The notes: generated by a model not told the origin, from the sequence alone. A stretch of 64,000 nucleotides of DNA from Bettongia penicillata ogilbyi (GCA_023548195.1 JAJHZJ010000756.1:62001-126000), one strand, 5' to 3'; shown: positions 41,805-53,194, counted from the stretch's first letter. Made by a program: numbers and translations.

Positions 41805-43200
41805 GTCATGTTCTGGAGGACACATAGAGGATCTTTTGTCTTTCCCATTCTATTGTTTTCTTATATTTTTCTGCACTGCTCATTTAAGAAAGTCTTCTTA
41901 TCTGTCCTTGTTATTTTCTGGAATTCTACATTCAGTTGGTATATCTTTCTCTTTCCTTTTTTCTCAGCTATTTGTAAAACCTCATTAGACAACCATTTTT
42001 TTCTTGCTGTTCTTTTTCTTTGGGATTTTTTTTTTACTGCCTTGTGGACAATATTTCAAACTTCTGTCCATAGCTCTTCAGGCACTCTATCCACCAGATA
42101 TAATTCTTTAAATCTATTCATCACATTTAGTTCATATTCATAAGGGACGTATTTAGGTCCTACCTATGTGGTCTGAAGGTTTTCCCTATTTTCTTCAATT
42201 TAAGTCTGAATTTTGCAATAAGAAGCAGAAGCTCATGATCTGAGTCACAATCAGCTCCAGGTTTTGTTTTAACTGACTGTATTGAGTGTTTCTAGCTTTA
42301 GCTGCAAAATATATAATCAATCTGATTCCTATATTGACCATTTGGTGATGTCCATGTATAGAGTACCCTTCTGAGTTATTGAAAAAGAACATTTGCTATA
42401 TGACCAATGAGTTATCTTGACAAACCTCTGTCAGTCTCTGTCCTACTTCATTTTGTACTCCAAGGCCAAACTTGGCTGCTATTCCAACTATCTTTTGATT
42501 TCCTACTTTAGCATCCCAATCCCCTATGATGAATGTAACATCTTTTTTTTTCAGTGTTATTTCTAGAAGATGTTGTAGGTCTTCATAGAAATGATCAACT
42601 TTGGCCTCTTTGGAATCAGTGGTTGGAGTATAGATTTAAATTATTGTGATGTTAAATGGTTTGCCTTGGATTTGAACAGATATCATTTTGTCATTTTTGA
42701 GATTACACCTATTACTGCTTTTCTCACTTTTTTATATGACTATGAGATTTACTCCATTTCTTCTAGAGTATTTTGGTTCACAGCAGTATATGTAATGAAC
42801 ACCTGAATAAAATTCACTCATTTCCATCCATTTAAGTTCACTGACACCTAGATGTTTATGTTTAATATTTCCATTTCCTATTTGACCACATCCAGCTTAC
42901 CTTGGTTCATAGATCTTACATTCCAGGTTCCTATGCAGCATTGATCTTTACAGCATCTGACTTTCCTTTCGTCACCAGATACATACACAGCTGAGCTTCC
43001 TTTCAGTTTTGGCCCAGTTGCTTCATTGGGAGTTACGTGTCCTCTTCTCTTCCCAGTAATGTATTAGATACAATCTGACCTGAGGGGTTCATCTCTCTTA
43101 TCATTTTAGTACTGTCTATGGGATAGTCTTGACAAAGATATCAGAGTGCTTTATCATTTCCTTTTCCATCGAATCATCTTTTGTCAGAACCTATCCATCA
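41805..43200 (-). pseudogene. RTE/BovB-type LINE, endonuclease domain and N-terminal part (broken)
   Basis: Read on the minus strand from 43.2 kb down, the frames give an RTE-type apurinic endonuclease in order: 'GTWNVRSMNQGKLDVV' near 42.9 kb (domain start), 'GDWDAKVG' near 42.5 kb (metal-binding Asp/Asn region), 'FGLGVQNEVGQRL' just after, and 'CDSDHELLLL' near 42.22 kb (catalytic Asp-His pair of the SDH motif). The linker toward the reverse transcriptase continues to about 41.8 kb. Several stops and frameshifts; dead. It points away from the RT piece at 43.29 kb. Confidence 0.82.
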
Positions 43201-43289
43201 GTCATCCAGGAAGGGGGCTGGAACAACTTGTATAGGGTCCCTTTAAATGAGATCATCAATAACATATGACCCATATCCCTAATTATGTA

Positions 43290-43880
43290 TCAAGAGCATC
43301 CATGAGGAAAATATGAGACAGAAACAAGTAGGTTTTGCAAATAATGTTCTGCCACTGAACACAACTTCAGAGTCATATAACTTACCAAGAGGTACAGAGA
43401 ATTCAAAATCGCATTATTTGTTGATTGTAAAAAAAAGGTATTTGACTCAGTAGAGCAAAATGTAACCTTAGAGTATTTCCTCCAACCCATGTGTGGGTTA
43501 AGATCAGATAAGAGTTCATGACAGATTCACCCTCATTCAGTGATCATATGATTACCACATATTAAGTGAAGAGTTAAACCTAGTAAAGGTGTTCATCATG
43601 TTCATCATGTTCACATTCACGGATGATATTCTGCATGGATTACAACTGGAAGAAGGATTCCCCTTAGACAGTGAGGTCTTTCAGAGTCTACTGTTTGTGT
43701 GGATGACAGTACATTGATTGTGCCATGCCCTGGTATGCCACAGGACTTTTTTTTTAGTGAGATTTATGACAACTCAAAAGTGTTGAATCCACAAAAGAAA
43801 ATCCACAAAAGAAAATCAAATGCATCACACATACCTGTTGCTCAAACAATAACATGTGGTTAGACTGAAGTTACTCCATT
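43290..43880 (+). pseudogene. RTE-type LINE reverse transcriptase piece (broken)
   Basis: Plus-strand frames show a degraded RT: 'YREFKIALFVDCKKKVFDSVEQ' split text near 43.39-43.47 kb, in which 'FVDCKKKVFDSVE' stands where RTE has FVDYxKAFDSVE (first catalytic Asp), and 'VCVDDSTLIVPCPG' near 43.7 kb where the family has F(A/V)DD. Stops and indels throughout. Its style differs from the BovB-like endonuclease on its left, so the two need not be one element. Confidence 0.7.
43785..43815. repeat. 14-bp tandem duplication
   Basis: 'ccacaaaagaaaat' occurs twice in a row within the RTE piece. Confidence 0.85.
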
Positions 43881-43889
43881 AATATGTGT

Positions 43890-44190
43890 ATTTTTAGAAT
43901 TTAATTTAATTGTTGTGTCTGCATTTTCTCCATCTCACTATTGTCATCCCCCTCCCTCCCACCACCAAAGCAAGAAAAACAAAACCTGTTACATTAGCAC
44001 AGAACCTGGCACATAGTAGGGGCTTAATGAAATTTTGTTAATTTATTGAAATGTGTGTAGTCAAGCAAAATATATTCCCACTATGCCCATGTCCCCCCAA
44101 AAAGTCTCAATTTGCATCATGAGTCCATCAGTTCTATTTGAAGGTAGTTAACATATTTCATCTTGAGTCCTCTAGATTTATGGTTGTTCA
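43890..44190 (-). mobile_element. L1 LINE 3'-UTR fragment inserted in the RTE piece
   Basis: 'ccccctccctcccaccacca', 'aagcaagaaaaacaaaacct', 'ccactatgcccatgtccccc', 'tttgcatcatgagtccatca', 'tcatcttgagtcctctagat' in L1 3'-UTR order. An L2/MIR-like tail scrap ('cctggcacatagtaggggct') sits inside it at about 43995-44050. Confidence 0.65.
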
Positions 44191-44379
44191 TAGCACACAT
44201 AGGCAATATAGATAGACAAAGAGAGGGGTCTAGAACATTTTACACTGGATCTGGGAAATTGTGTAACACTTTCAATGACCCTAAATTTTTCCCTGACATA
44301 AACATTTATTGGATGAACACTAATATTCTCTATAGCTATATGGCTATAAATCATGAAAAATAAATCTTGAAAGAATAAA

Positions 44380-44700
44380 AAATGTGGGGCAGCTCAAAGC
44401 ATCACTGAGAAAGCATAACTAGGTTTATTATCAAGAGAGTCTTGTTCATAAGAAATTGTGTAAGAGATGTTATCTAGCAAATGCATGATTAGAAAGGGAG
44501 CTGATCGGGCAGTCGTGTATTGAAAGTAGAGGACAATGGGCTGGACAGGCCAGCTGTACTGCACCCATGGGATTTTAAAAGACCTCCAGTGTGTTGGGAA
44601 GATCCTTGAGGACTTAGGGGTAGACATGAACAAGGATCACAAAAGATGAGATGGTAAGAACCGGTTATGAAATGTCCTTTGAAAGACTGATAAAGGAGAA
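44380..44700 (+). pseudogene. RTE-type LINE C-terminal piece (broken)
   Basis: Plus-strand frames give 'YYQESLVHKKLCKRCYLANA' and then 'GQSCIES...QWAGQ' and 'TRITKDEM', in the order of the RTE C-terminal region. Interpreted as the continuation of the RT piece after the L1 insertion; stops present. Confidence 0.5.
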
Positions 44701-44704
44701 GAAG

Positions 44705-45695
44705 AGGGTCACTTGATCACTAGCCTGTTTTATGCAAGTGTCATCACGATGTCTCTGAGGCTCACTTTTACCATGTTGTGGTCATTTCTTGGCAAAACTG
44801 AAAAGGAGACAAAATGTATTTCTGCTGATTTGGTTCTAGGCTTCTCCTTTTTGTAACTTTCTACCCTCAACTTCTCCCCTTGTACAGGTGTCTCTTAAAA
44901 TCCTCTTTTCATTCTCTTTCCTCCCCATCAAAACTTACTTTAAGGAAAGGATTTATTTTGTGAACCTATTCCCACAGACATGCACAGGGGTAGATATCTG
45001 ACATAAGGTGCTTCTCTGAAATATTTGTGTCTTAATAGAAGACAGAACCTTAACCAAAGGGAATGAATCCTTAGCGGTGGAATTCCAGGCATTATCATGG
45101 AGATATATGGGAGCATTTTAGGGGATACAGGTGTCCTGAAATCATATGCGATATGGCTGATCCTGATCCTAACCCACTCTTGACACATTTTAGTCTTCTT
45201 TAGGAAGAAGAAAACAGTGAAGAGGCTCCATCTTATTCCTTCTCAGAGAAGGGTTGGATACCGACCAGGGCTAGACATTTGAGGATAACTCCCTCTGACA
45301 TATGTTGGATCTGAAACCCCTCCCAGGGGCTGCCTGAGTTCACTACTCCTGGGGCACTGTCCCTGAACACTCTTGCTCTGGCAGAACATCCTCCTAGAAT
45401 CGATCTTTTAATGAAATCTCAGCCATGCCCTGGCTGACCACATGGGCTCTAACTCTGCTAAGCCTTGCTTTGAAGATCAATGGACTGGACCAGGACTCCT
45501 GCCTCAGAGGTCTTAAGGGATGGAACCAGCAGGCAGTATGTGAGTGGGGGATGGGCATGGAGGGGTGAGGATCCCCTATGAGAGAGGCTGGTTTTAGTCA
45601 GAATTTGACCTAGAGAGGAACCCTTTTGATGACCAACACCATAGTCCACAGACTCCTGAGGTATGGAGAATCTAGGTAAGAGGAGTTCACAATGT
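44705..45695. other. Unique noncoding stretch
   Basis: No repeat or gene recognised. Minus-strand frames 44940-45188 and 45458-45730 are unsupported. Confidence 0.35.
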
Positions 45696-45704
45696 GCATA
45701 AGCA

Positions 45705-45795
45705 TCTTGAAGACAGGGACCCTGTCTCATATTTCTTTGTTTTCCTCTGCTAAGTCTATCGCAGTATGGAGCACAGAGTAAGGGTTCTACATATA
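45705..45795 (+). mobile_element. L2/L3 LINE 3'-end fragment
   Basis: 'cttgaagacagggaccctgt', 'ggagcacagagtaagggttc'. Confidence 0.5.
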
Positions 45796-45937
45796 TTTAT
45801 CAACTGGGGGCCAATTATACCCACTCCTCTACTCCTTCTCCTTCCTCCCTCCAGAAGAATCTGTTTGGAGCTGGTTTCAGGAAAGGAAAGAAGAAAATCA
45901 CAGAATGTCTGTTGTAGAAGAAATCTTTGAGACTCTC

Positions 45938-46140
45938 CAATGGTTCTCAGTCTTCCTTGTGCCATGGACCCTTTTGGCAGTCTCGTAAAGCCTGTGGGCT
46001 CCTTCTTAGAATAATATTCTTAAATGTATAAAACTGAATACTTAGGATTGCAGAAGAAATCAATTATATTGAAATATAATTATCAAAACATTAAAAAAAC
46101 TAAGTCCATAGTCCTCATGTTAAGAACCACTACTCTAGCA
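45938..46140 (+). mobile_element. Small DNA transposon (hAT-like)
   Basis: Left end 'aatggttctcagtcttcctt', right end 'atgttaagaaccactactct' (inverted termini). Interior 'ggcagtctcgtaaagcctgt', 'ttagaataatattcttaaat', 'gaaatcaattatattgaaat'. Confidence 0.75.
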
Positions 46141-46454
46141 CAATTCCCTAATTTTGTAGCAGAAGAAACCAAAGAGAAGTGTCTTGTTTAATGTTACTAT
46201 TTCCCCTAATCCTTTTAGCCACTGCTGAGTGGAAGCTTACGATGTTCCTGCATCCTTCTTTGGAATAGCTTTCTAGGAGATCTTGGACAAATCGTTTCAT
46301 TCACATTCCATGTTTTTTTCCTCCCAATTCAGTTATCAGAATGCAGGATGGGTCTGGAACAAAATGGAAAAGAGAGAAGAAAAGAATGGAATAGACAGAG
46401 GAGGAGAGGAGAGATGGACAGACAGACAGAGACAGAGAAAGCTAGAAAGACAAT

Positions 46455-46456
<2 letters not shown>

Positions 46457-46524
<68 letters not shown>
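46457..46524. repeat. (GA)n microsatellite
   Basis: About 34 GA units, preceded by a short (GACA)-type patch at 46415-46435. The Ser-Leu-rich open frames on the minus strand are compositional. Confidence 0.97.
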
Positions 46525-46526
<2 letters not shown>

Positions 46527-47185
46527 CACACTCTCCAATGGTCACACCTTTTCTCCCAGCATATAGTCAGGTTCCTGACTGCTATAAAATTAGGCGCACT
46601 GAGATCTCTCTCTTCAAAGAAAAACAGTATTTGAGAATTGGAGGAAGGATAATCTCTAAACTTGTTTTACAATGCTCTTGCAGCAAGAATTCCCAAGAAA
46701 CCCATCTCCCCGCCTTCTCAGAGGTTCCTAGGGCTACATGGCTGAGAACTTCTGCTTTCCTGAACACAACAGGTTCTGGGGCCTCACAGCAAGAAGGCAG
46801 CAAGCATAGGAGTGCCATGGGATCTATCTCCCTCCTAGGATATTTTTATCAATGGGACTCACGAGGTTGCAAGGGTGTGAATGAGCAAATGCTATATTAA
46901 AAGTTTCCCCATCCCCCAAAGCTCCCAAACCTTGGTCTTTATACAGGGAAGAGCGAAAAAACCTTAGGAAGTCAGTAATCCTCTCCTACTTGCGGCCAGC
47001 ACTGCTCTGAGAATCCTCATCTAGCTTCAACCTGGTTGGCCTTAGACAAGATTACAGATGACTCTCGATCCTCCAGGGGCTGGGGAGTCAGAGCTTTTGG
47101 CATCTCCCAATTGTCCTGTTTGTTCTCTGCAGCTTCAGAAGCAAAGAGGAAAATGAAAGAAAAGGAAACCCAAAACAGAATAATT
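46525..47185. other. Unique noncoding stretch
   Basis: Overlapping open frames (46538-46900 plus, 120 codons; 46582-46818 minus) show no recognisable domain. No repeat recognised. Confidence 0.35.
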
Positions 47186-47189
47186 TAGT

Positions 47190-47340
47190 GAAAAGAGCCC
47201 TAGGCAAGGCCTGAGGAGCTCTTGGATCTTCTCCAAGCTTGGCCCCCAAGCCACCACTACCAGACCCTGGGCCAGTCCCCCAGTCTTTGAGTCTTAGATT
47301 CTTCCATCTGAAAAATGAAGAAGGTTGAATTGGATAATAT
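47190..47340 (+). mobile_element. MIR-type SINE, diverged
   Basis: 'gaaaagagccctaggcaagg', 'cctgggccagtcccccagtc', 'tcttccatctgaaaaatgaa'. Confidence 0.55.
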
Positions 47341-47374
47341 ATTAACTCATAAATACAGAACACCTTACAAAGGA

Positions 47375-47470
47375 TTTTTTCGTAATATCATCACAGGGGG
47401 AGAAACATTATTATCCCTATTGTACAGATGAGAAAACTAATACTCAGGGAAGATAAGTGATTTAGCTGAA
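47375..47470 (-). mobile_element. MIR core fragment
   Basis: 'attattatccctattgtaca', 'gatgagaaaactaatactca', 'agtgatttagctgaaagat'. Confidence 0.6.
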
Positions 47471-47484
47471 AGATGATGGTTTCA

Positions 47485-47680
47485 TGTAGTGCAGTGTAAA
47501 GAATATTGAATTGAGAGTCAAAGACCTGGGTTTGAATTCTGACTCTGACAATAGCTATTGTGTGCTCTTGGGCAAATCACTTCATGTCTCTGGGTCTCAG
47601 TTTCCTCATCTGTAAAAGGAGAGAGTCAGGCTAGATGACCTCTAAGATCCTTTCTAGCTCCAAATCTTTAGTTATGGGGT
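47485..47680 (+). mobile_element. MIR-type SINE
   Basis: 'gagagtcaaagacctgggtt', 'tgaattctgactctgacaat', 'tgctcttgggcaaatcactt', 'cagtttcctcatctgtaaaa', 'ctctaagatcctttctagct'. Confidence 0.82.
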
Positions 47681-47828
47681 AGTAGAGGAGATAGCCATAT
47701 AAACTGAAGGTGAATTAAGTAGCCTCTGAAATCCCTTTCATTGCTAATACTCTGATTGTCTGATCTCCCTGGAGAGAGGTCTCCAAGCAATAGAACATCT
47801 GATGGCTCAGCTGGAGCCCCTCCCCCAG

Positions 47829-49725
47829 GGATTCTTTACCCTGGCTTGGGAATGGATCGCTTTAGCAGTTTGGTGAAACTGATTGAAACCTACTCAGAAG
47901 AATGTTTTTAAGTGCATAAAATAGAATACATAGAATTGCGTGTGGAAATCAACCAGGAGAAAACCAATTAAAATACATTTATAAAATATTTTTAAATTAA
48001 TTTGTTTTCGGTTTTCTACAATCACTTCCATATATCTTAGATTTCCACCCCCTTCCTTCCTCTCCCCCTCCCCCCTCCCTCCCAAAGACAGCATGCAATC
48101 TTATATAGGTCCTACACATACATTCTTATTAAATACATTTTCACTTTCATCATTTTGCATAGAAGAATTAAAAGAAATGGGAAAAACCATAAAACAAAAC
48201 ACTGTTTTGGAGAGAAAATGGTCTGCTTCATTCTGTGATGCAATTCCATAGTTCCTTTTCTGGATGCGGAAGGCATTTTGCCTTGATTCCATTGGAAATT
48301 TTTTAGTTCCTTGCATTGTTGTGAAGAACTAAGTCTACCAGAAAAATTCCTTGTACACTGTGGTTGTTACTGTGTACAAAATTTTCCTGGTTCTGCTCCT
48401 TTCACTCAGTATCAGTTCATATAAGTCCTTCTAGGCCTCTCTGAAGTCTTCCTGTTTGTCATTTCTTATAGTACAATAGTATTCCATTACATTCATATAC
48501 CACAACTTGTTCAGACATTCCTCCCCTCTATTTCTTGACCACCACAAAGAGAGCTGTTATAAATATTTTTGTACATGTGGGACCCTTTCTCATTTGTATG
48601 ATCTTTTGGGAGTACAATCCCAGAAACTATATTTCTGGGTCAAAGGGTATGCACATTTTTGTAGCCCTTTGGGCATAGTTCCAAATTGCTCTCCCGAATG
48701 GTTGGATCAGCTCACAGCGCCACCAACAATGAATTAGTGTTCCAACTCTCCCACATCTTCTCCAACATTTATCATCTTCCTGTTTTGTCATGTTAGCCAA
48801 TCTGATAGGTGTGATGTAGTGCCTCAGAATTGTTTTAATTTGCATCTCTCTAATGAATAGTGATTTAGAGCACTTTTTCATATGACTACAGATAGCTTTA
48901 ATTTCTTCCTCTGAAAACTACCTGTCCGTATCCTTTGATCATTTATCAGTTGGGGAATGACTTGTATTCTGTGTACATTTGACTCAGTTCTCTGTATATT
49001 TTAGAAATGAGGCCTTCATCACAGACACTAATTGCAAAATTCTTTCCCAGTTTTTTGCTTCCCTCCTAATTTTGGTTGCATTGGGTTTGTTTGTGCAAAA
49101 TCTTTCCAATTTCATGTAATCAAAATTATCCATTTTGCACTTCATAATGTTCTCTATCTTTTATTTGGTCAAACATTTCTCTATTCTCCATAAATCTGAA
49201 AATACTCTTATTCCTCGCTCCCCTAATTTGTTTATAGTATCAGCATTTATACCTACATCATGTATCCATTTGAATTTTATTCTTATATACAGTGTCAGGC
49301 ATTAGTCTATGCCCAGTTTCTGCCACACCATATCCAGTTTTCCCAGCAATTTTTGTCAAACAGAGAGCTCTTATCCTAGAAGCTAGGGTCCTTGGGTTTA
49401 TCAAAGAGTAGATTACTATATATTCATTGACTATTGTGTCTTGAGTATCTAAACTATTCCACTGGTCTACCCCTCTATCTCTTAGTCAGTACCAAGTGGT
49501 TTTGATGATTGCTGCTTTATAATACAATTTGAGGTCTAGTAGGTCTAGGTCACCTTCCCTAGCATTTCTTTTCATTAGTTCCCTTGATATTCTGGACCTT
49601 TTGTTCTTCCAGATGAATTTTTATATTATTTTTTTCTAACTCTAGAAAATAACTATCTTGTAGTTTGATTGGTTTACAAAATATTAAAAAACAGTTCCAG
49701 ATTCCAGGTTAAGAGCTCCATTTCA
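47829..49725 (+). mobile_element. Small DNA transposon split by an L1
   Basis: Left part 47829-47990 ('cagggattctttaccctggc', 'gcagtttggtgaaactgatt', 'aaaaccaattaaaatacatt'); right part 49678-49725 ('aaaatattaaaaaacagttc', 'caggttaagagctcc'). AAAATATT is present at both junctions (47983-47990, 49678-49685). Confidence 0.75.
47991..49677 (-). mobile_element. L1 LINE, 5'-truncated, ORF2 C-terminus and 3' UTR (broken)
   Basis: The minus strand reads ORF2 toward its C-terminus. A frame at 48627-48881 gives 'KKCSKSLFIREMQIKT' then 'KCWRRCGRVGTLIHCWW', the conserved cysteine/tryptophan-rich C-terminal part of L1 ORF2. The 3' UTR follows at 48.0-48.3 kb with a C-rich tract. Upstream, 48.9-49.65 kb runs collinearly with the preceding ORF2 region but has stops. 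Left end near 47991; the poly-A side (T-rich on plus) is weak. Confidence 0.85.
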
Positions 49726-49769
49726 GTACTGTGAGGCAGGTTTCATAGAGCTATTCTTGTTCTCCCCAT

Positions 49770-50030
49770 AATAATTTTGTTGTTATTCAAGTCATATCCA
49801 GCTCTTCATGACACCATTTGGGGTTTTCTTGACAGAGATACTTGAGTAGTTCACCATATTTCCTTGTCCAGCTCATTTTTACAGATGAGAAAACCAAGGC
49901 AAACAGGGTTTAGGTGACTTGCCCAGAATCACACAGCAAGTAAGTATCTGAGGCTGGATTTGAACTCATGAAGATGAGTCTTCTGACAAAAAGGCCAGTG
50001 CTCTATCCACTGCACCACTTAGTTGTAACC
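49770..50030 (-). mobile_element. Mar1-type CORE-SINE
   Basis: 'gttgttattcaagtcatatc', 'cagctcttcatgacaccatt', 'tggggttttcttgacagaga', 'cttgtccagctcatttttac', 'agatgagaaaaccaaggcaa', 'cacacagcaagtaagtatct', 'gtgctctatccactgcacca'. Whole element in reverse, well preserved. Mar1 is a marsupial SINE known to share its tail with Bov-B-type LINEs. Confidence 0.82.
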
Positions 50031-50044
50031 TGCCCCTCTACCCC

Positions 50045-50365
50045 GACCCATAATGATAGCTAGCATTTATATAATGTTTCAAGATTTGAATAAGATTGAT
50101 GAATTTGTGTAGCTCTGGCTCTCTTAAATCCAGCTCGCTGGCAAGTCAAGACATTACTTTGATGTCCCTGGTTGTCTTCATAAATGATGAACAACAGTCT
50201 AAGATTTATCAAGCATTTTATGGACATTATCTCATTTTATCCTCAAAACAACCTTGGGAGGCAAGTGCTGTTATTTCCATTTTACAGATGAGGAGACTGA
50301 AGCTAATTGACTTGCTTAGGATCATACAGCCAGGGAGTATCTGAGGCTAAATCTGAAATGATGAT
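50045..50365 (-). mobile_element. MIR-type SINE split by an RTE tail
   Basis: 'gatagctagcatttatataa' on the left, then from 50201 'aagatttatcaagcatttta', 'ctcattttatcctcaaaaca', 'ttacagatgaggagactgaa', 'gatcatacagccagggagta'. AAGATTT lies at both junctions (50081-50087, 50201-50207). Confidence 0.8.
50088..50200 (+). mobile_element. RTE 3'-end insertion, 113 bp
   Basis: 'ctcttaaatccagctcgctg', 'gcaagtcaagacattacttt', 'gatgtccctggttgtcttca', ending 'gatgaacaacag': the RTE 3' terminus, heavily 5'-truncated. Confidence 0.75.
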
Positions 50366-50369
50366 CTTC

Positions 50370-51000
50370 AGACTCTGGGTTGGACTGTCTATGCCCTGCA
50401 CCCCCACCTGACTCTTATATTCATCCTCTTTCACCCTGGGGACTCTCCCTACCTGTTGTTATTTTGTTTGTGTTCCTATAGCTCTGTGGGGTGATATGAA
50501 GCAGCTCTTTGTGTTCTGTAGCCTTGTCTGGCCTGCTTTGACTCTTTCTGGAAGAACAGTAGGGTTCTCAGTGCCTTGGTAAAGCTCAGCAGGACAGAAG
50601 AGGGCTGGAGGCTATATTCATCTAAGCCAAGGGGGCTGTGCAGAGCAAGGCTCACTTTATTCAGCAGAAGAAGCTCTGTTGGCACCTGTCAAGGTGGTCA
50701 CTGCAGCATCAAAGCCCCTATAGGCCAGTCAGCCATCTCCTAGGGATGGATTTTTCCTTTGTCCCCACCTAAGAATGTTTCTGAAGACAGGGTCCAAAGC
50801 CAGGGCTGGTATGGCACTGAACCATCCTTAATAGGAGATTCTCCCAGGAATAGAGGTGGGGAAAATTCAGAATTCTAACAGATCACTGGTCTTGGTGCTG
50901 GGTTCCAGGGATGGATTCCACCACCTGACTCTGTGAACTGGCTGATCCCAGAAAAATGCAACCAAGGAAGAGTCTAGAGATTATTTTGTAGTGGAAAATG
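50370..51000. other. Unique noncoding stretch
   Basis: No repeat or gene recognised. Confidence 0.35.
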
Positions 51001-51004
51001 TTCT

Positions 51005-51085
51005 GGACTAGGGGTCAGGTGATCTAAGTTCTTACCTCTGTCTCTGTGCCTGAGCAAGACATCATAGCTGGATTAGAGGATCTCA
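51005..51085 (+). mobile_element. MIR head fragment
   Basis: 'ggactaggggtcaggtgatc', 'gttcttacctctgtctctgt'. Confidence 0.45.
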
Positions 51086-51089
51086 TACA

Positions 51090-51930
51090 CTGATGTGCTG
51101 GTAAATATTTAATAATTGGCTTTCCAGAGGAAATATATATTCATGATACACTTTTAATCTTCAATATTAACATTTTTTCCATCACTTTCTTGTTTTGTTT
51201 TGTTTTTGTTTTTTTCATCACTTTCTTAAGTCTAAACAATCAAGCCCAGATTTATGGCATTTATTGATATCTGAGGTACATATGCTCAAACTGAAAATTT
51301 AACAATCAACTTCCTAGGTGAGAACTAGCTCTAGTGCCCTCCTTGACTGATCTTTGCTTGATCAGTCAGTCACAAGTGGCTGCTATCAACAGGCTCTTCC
51401 TAGAGCCCCAGGGGAGAACTATCATGCTGCAGAAAGTGCCTTGGATTTAATCAGAGTCAAAGGACTTCGGTTGAAATTCTCAAACTGCTTGAGCGGGGAG
51501 GGGACAAGATGACCTCTGGGGTCCCTTCAGTCTGTGAATCCTGGGATTTTATGAATTAGAGCTGTCAGCCCATTTAAAAATATTCAATCAATTTGTTGAC
51601 TCAAAAAATGCAGATTTTTGGGCTATTCTGGCAAGCAATTTTTATGTCAGTCATAAGGATAGAATTCCCTTCGATGTTTTCTCCAGTATACTGAATCTGA
51701 CCCTCCTTACCCTTCCCACACTTCAGAGCAGTTGGCAACCACACCTTCTCTCCCTATCCCATTGTTGCTCCCTGTCCCCCTGCTCAGGTACAGAAAGTGA
51801 GAAAGTATGGTTTACCCAGAATAGGGACATAGGAAGTCATTTTGGGGAGGAGGGACAGTTCCATGACCCAAGCAGGGGGAGAGAACTGCCAATAGGTACT
51901 TTTATATTCTTTGTTCTAGTGATCCAACTT
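51090..51930. other. Unique noncoding stretch
   Basis: A (GTTTT)-type patch lies at 51190-51215; MIR-like scraps may exist at 51430-51550. 51570-51690 is unique and AT-rich. No gene recognised. Confidence 0.35.
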
Positions 51931-51934
51931 TCTG

Positions 51935-53180
51935 CTGACTTCCAGTCTCACATCTCCAACCGGTTATGGGACATTCTCATAGACATCTTCAGCTCAACAT
52001 GTCTTAGACTGAACTCTTATTTCCTCTCCTCCTACACACTCATCTAAACTTCTCTGTTACTGTCAAGAGAACCCCTATTCCCCAGACTAACAACCCAGGT
52101 GTTATCCTTGCTGATCTCTCCATAACCCCCACCCCCACCTCTATCTAATCTGCTGCCAAAGCCGATTTTACCTTCGTGATATCCCTTGAATATATCCCCT
52201 TCTTTCCTGTGACATTGCTTCCAGCCTGGTGCAGGTTCTCCTCATCTCCTACCCGGACTATCAGGGCAGCTAGGTGGTGCAGTGGATAGAGCACCAGGGC
52301 AGAAGTTAGGAGGACCTGAGTTCAAATCTCACCTCAGACACTTGACACTCTCTAGTTGCGTGACCTTGAGCAAGTCACTTAATCCCAATTGCCTCATCCT
52401 GGGTCATCTCCAGTCATCCTTATGAATATCTGGTCACTGGATTCAGATGGCTCTGGAGGAGAAGTGAGGCTGGTGACCTGCACAGCCCTCCCTCACTCAA
52501 AACAAAGTCAAGTACAAGTCATGTCATCATTTCTCTGATGGCATGGTCTTTGGCAATGAAGGTCGAACACACCCAATTGAAATTGAAATAGGCTGCTGGT
52601 TGGTCTTCCTACCTCTGGTCTCTCTCTGCTCTAGTCCATTCTCAACTAAGCTATCCAAGTGACCTTCCCAAAGAGCAGATCTGACCATAATCACATTTCT
52701 TCCACCCAACTCAATAAACTCCAGTAGCTCCTCATCCTTTCCAGTATCAAATAGAAAATCATCTGATGTCTGAAGCCCTTCATAGATAGTTCCTCCCATT
52801 TTTTTACACCTTCTCCCCACCCCACTCTGTATTCTGAGATCTGGGCCTTTTTGCTGTAACTTGAATCTGATACTCCACATCCCAACTCTGGACATTTTCC
52901 CTGGCTGCCTCTCATGACTGGAATGCTCTCTCTCCTCATCTCTGTCTCCTGCCCTTTCTGGTTTCCTTCAGTTTTTCTCAGCTAAAACCTCACTTTCTAC
53001 AGGAAACCTTTCCCAATCCTACTTAATACTTTCCTATTATTATTTCCAATTGATCATGTGTATAGTTTGTATAATTTATTTGTAAGTTATCTTCCTCAGT
53101 AGACTGTGAGATTCTTGAGAGCAGGGATTATCTTTTGTCCTTCTTTGTATCCCCAATATTTATTGACTGACTAAAACACA
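51935..53180 (+). mobile_element. L2 LINE, 3' third, split by a SINE
   Basis: 'cagtctcacatctccaaccg', 'gttatccttgctgatctctc', 'ctaatctgctgccaaagccg' and, after the SINE, 'tggttggtcttcctacctct', 'ctcaataaactccagtagct', 'gactggaatgctctctctcc', 'ctacaggaaacctttcccaa', ending 'tatccccaatatttattgac'. ORF2 C-terminal region to 3' UTR, no intact frame. Confidence 0.85.
52262..52575 (+). mobile_element. Composite SINE: tRNA-like head with RTE tail
   Basis: 'agggcagctaggtggtgcag', 'tggatagagcaccagggcag', 'gttcaaatctcacctcagac', 'cttaatcccaattgcctcat', then the RTE tail 'ccttatgaatatctggtcac', 'ctgcacagccctccctcact', 'gtcatgtcatcatttctctg', ending 'aatgaaggtcgaacacaccc'. Complete 5' end. Inserted into the L2 above. 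Confidence 0.9.
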
Positions 53181-53194
53181 ATCTAATTAAACCC

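Noticed and set aside
46538..46900. 120-codon plus frame after the (GA)n tract
   Set aside because: No recognisable domain, overlapped by an opposite frame, no splice or promoter context. Kept as unique noncoding.
52527..52939. Minus frames of 82-122 codons
   Set aside because: Antisense to an L2 copy and the tail of a composite SINE.
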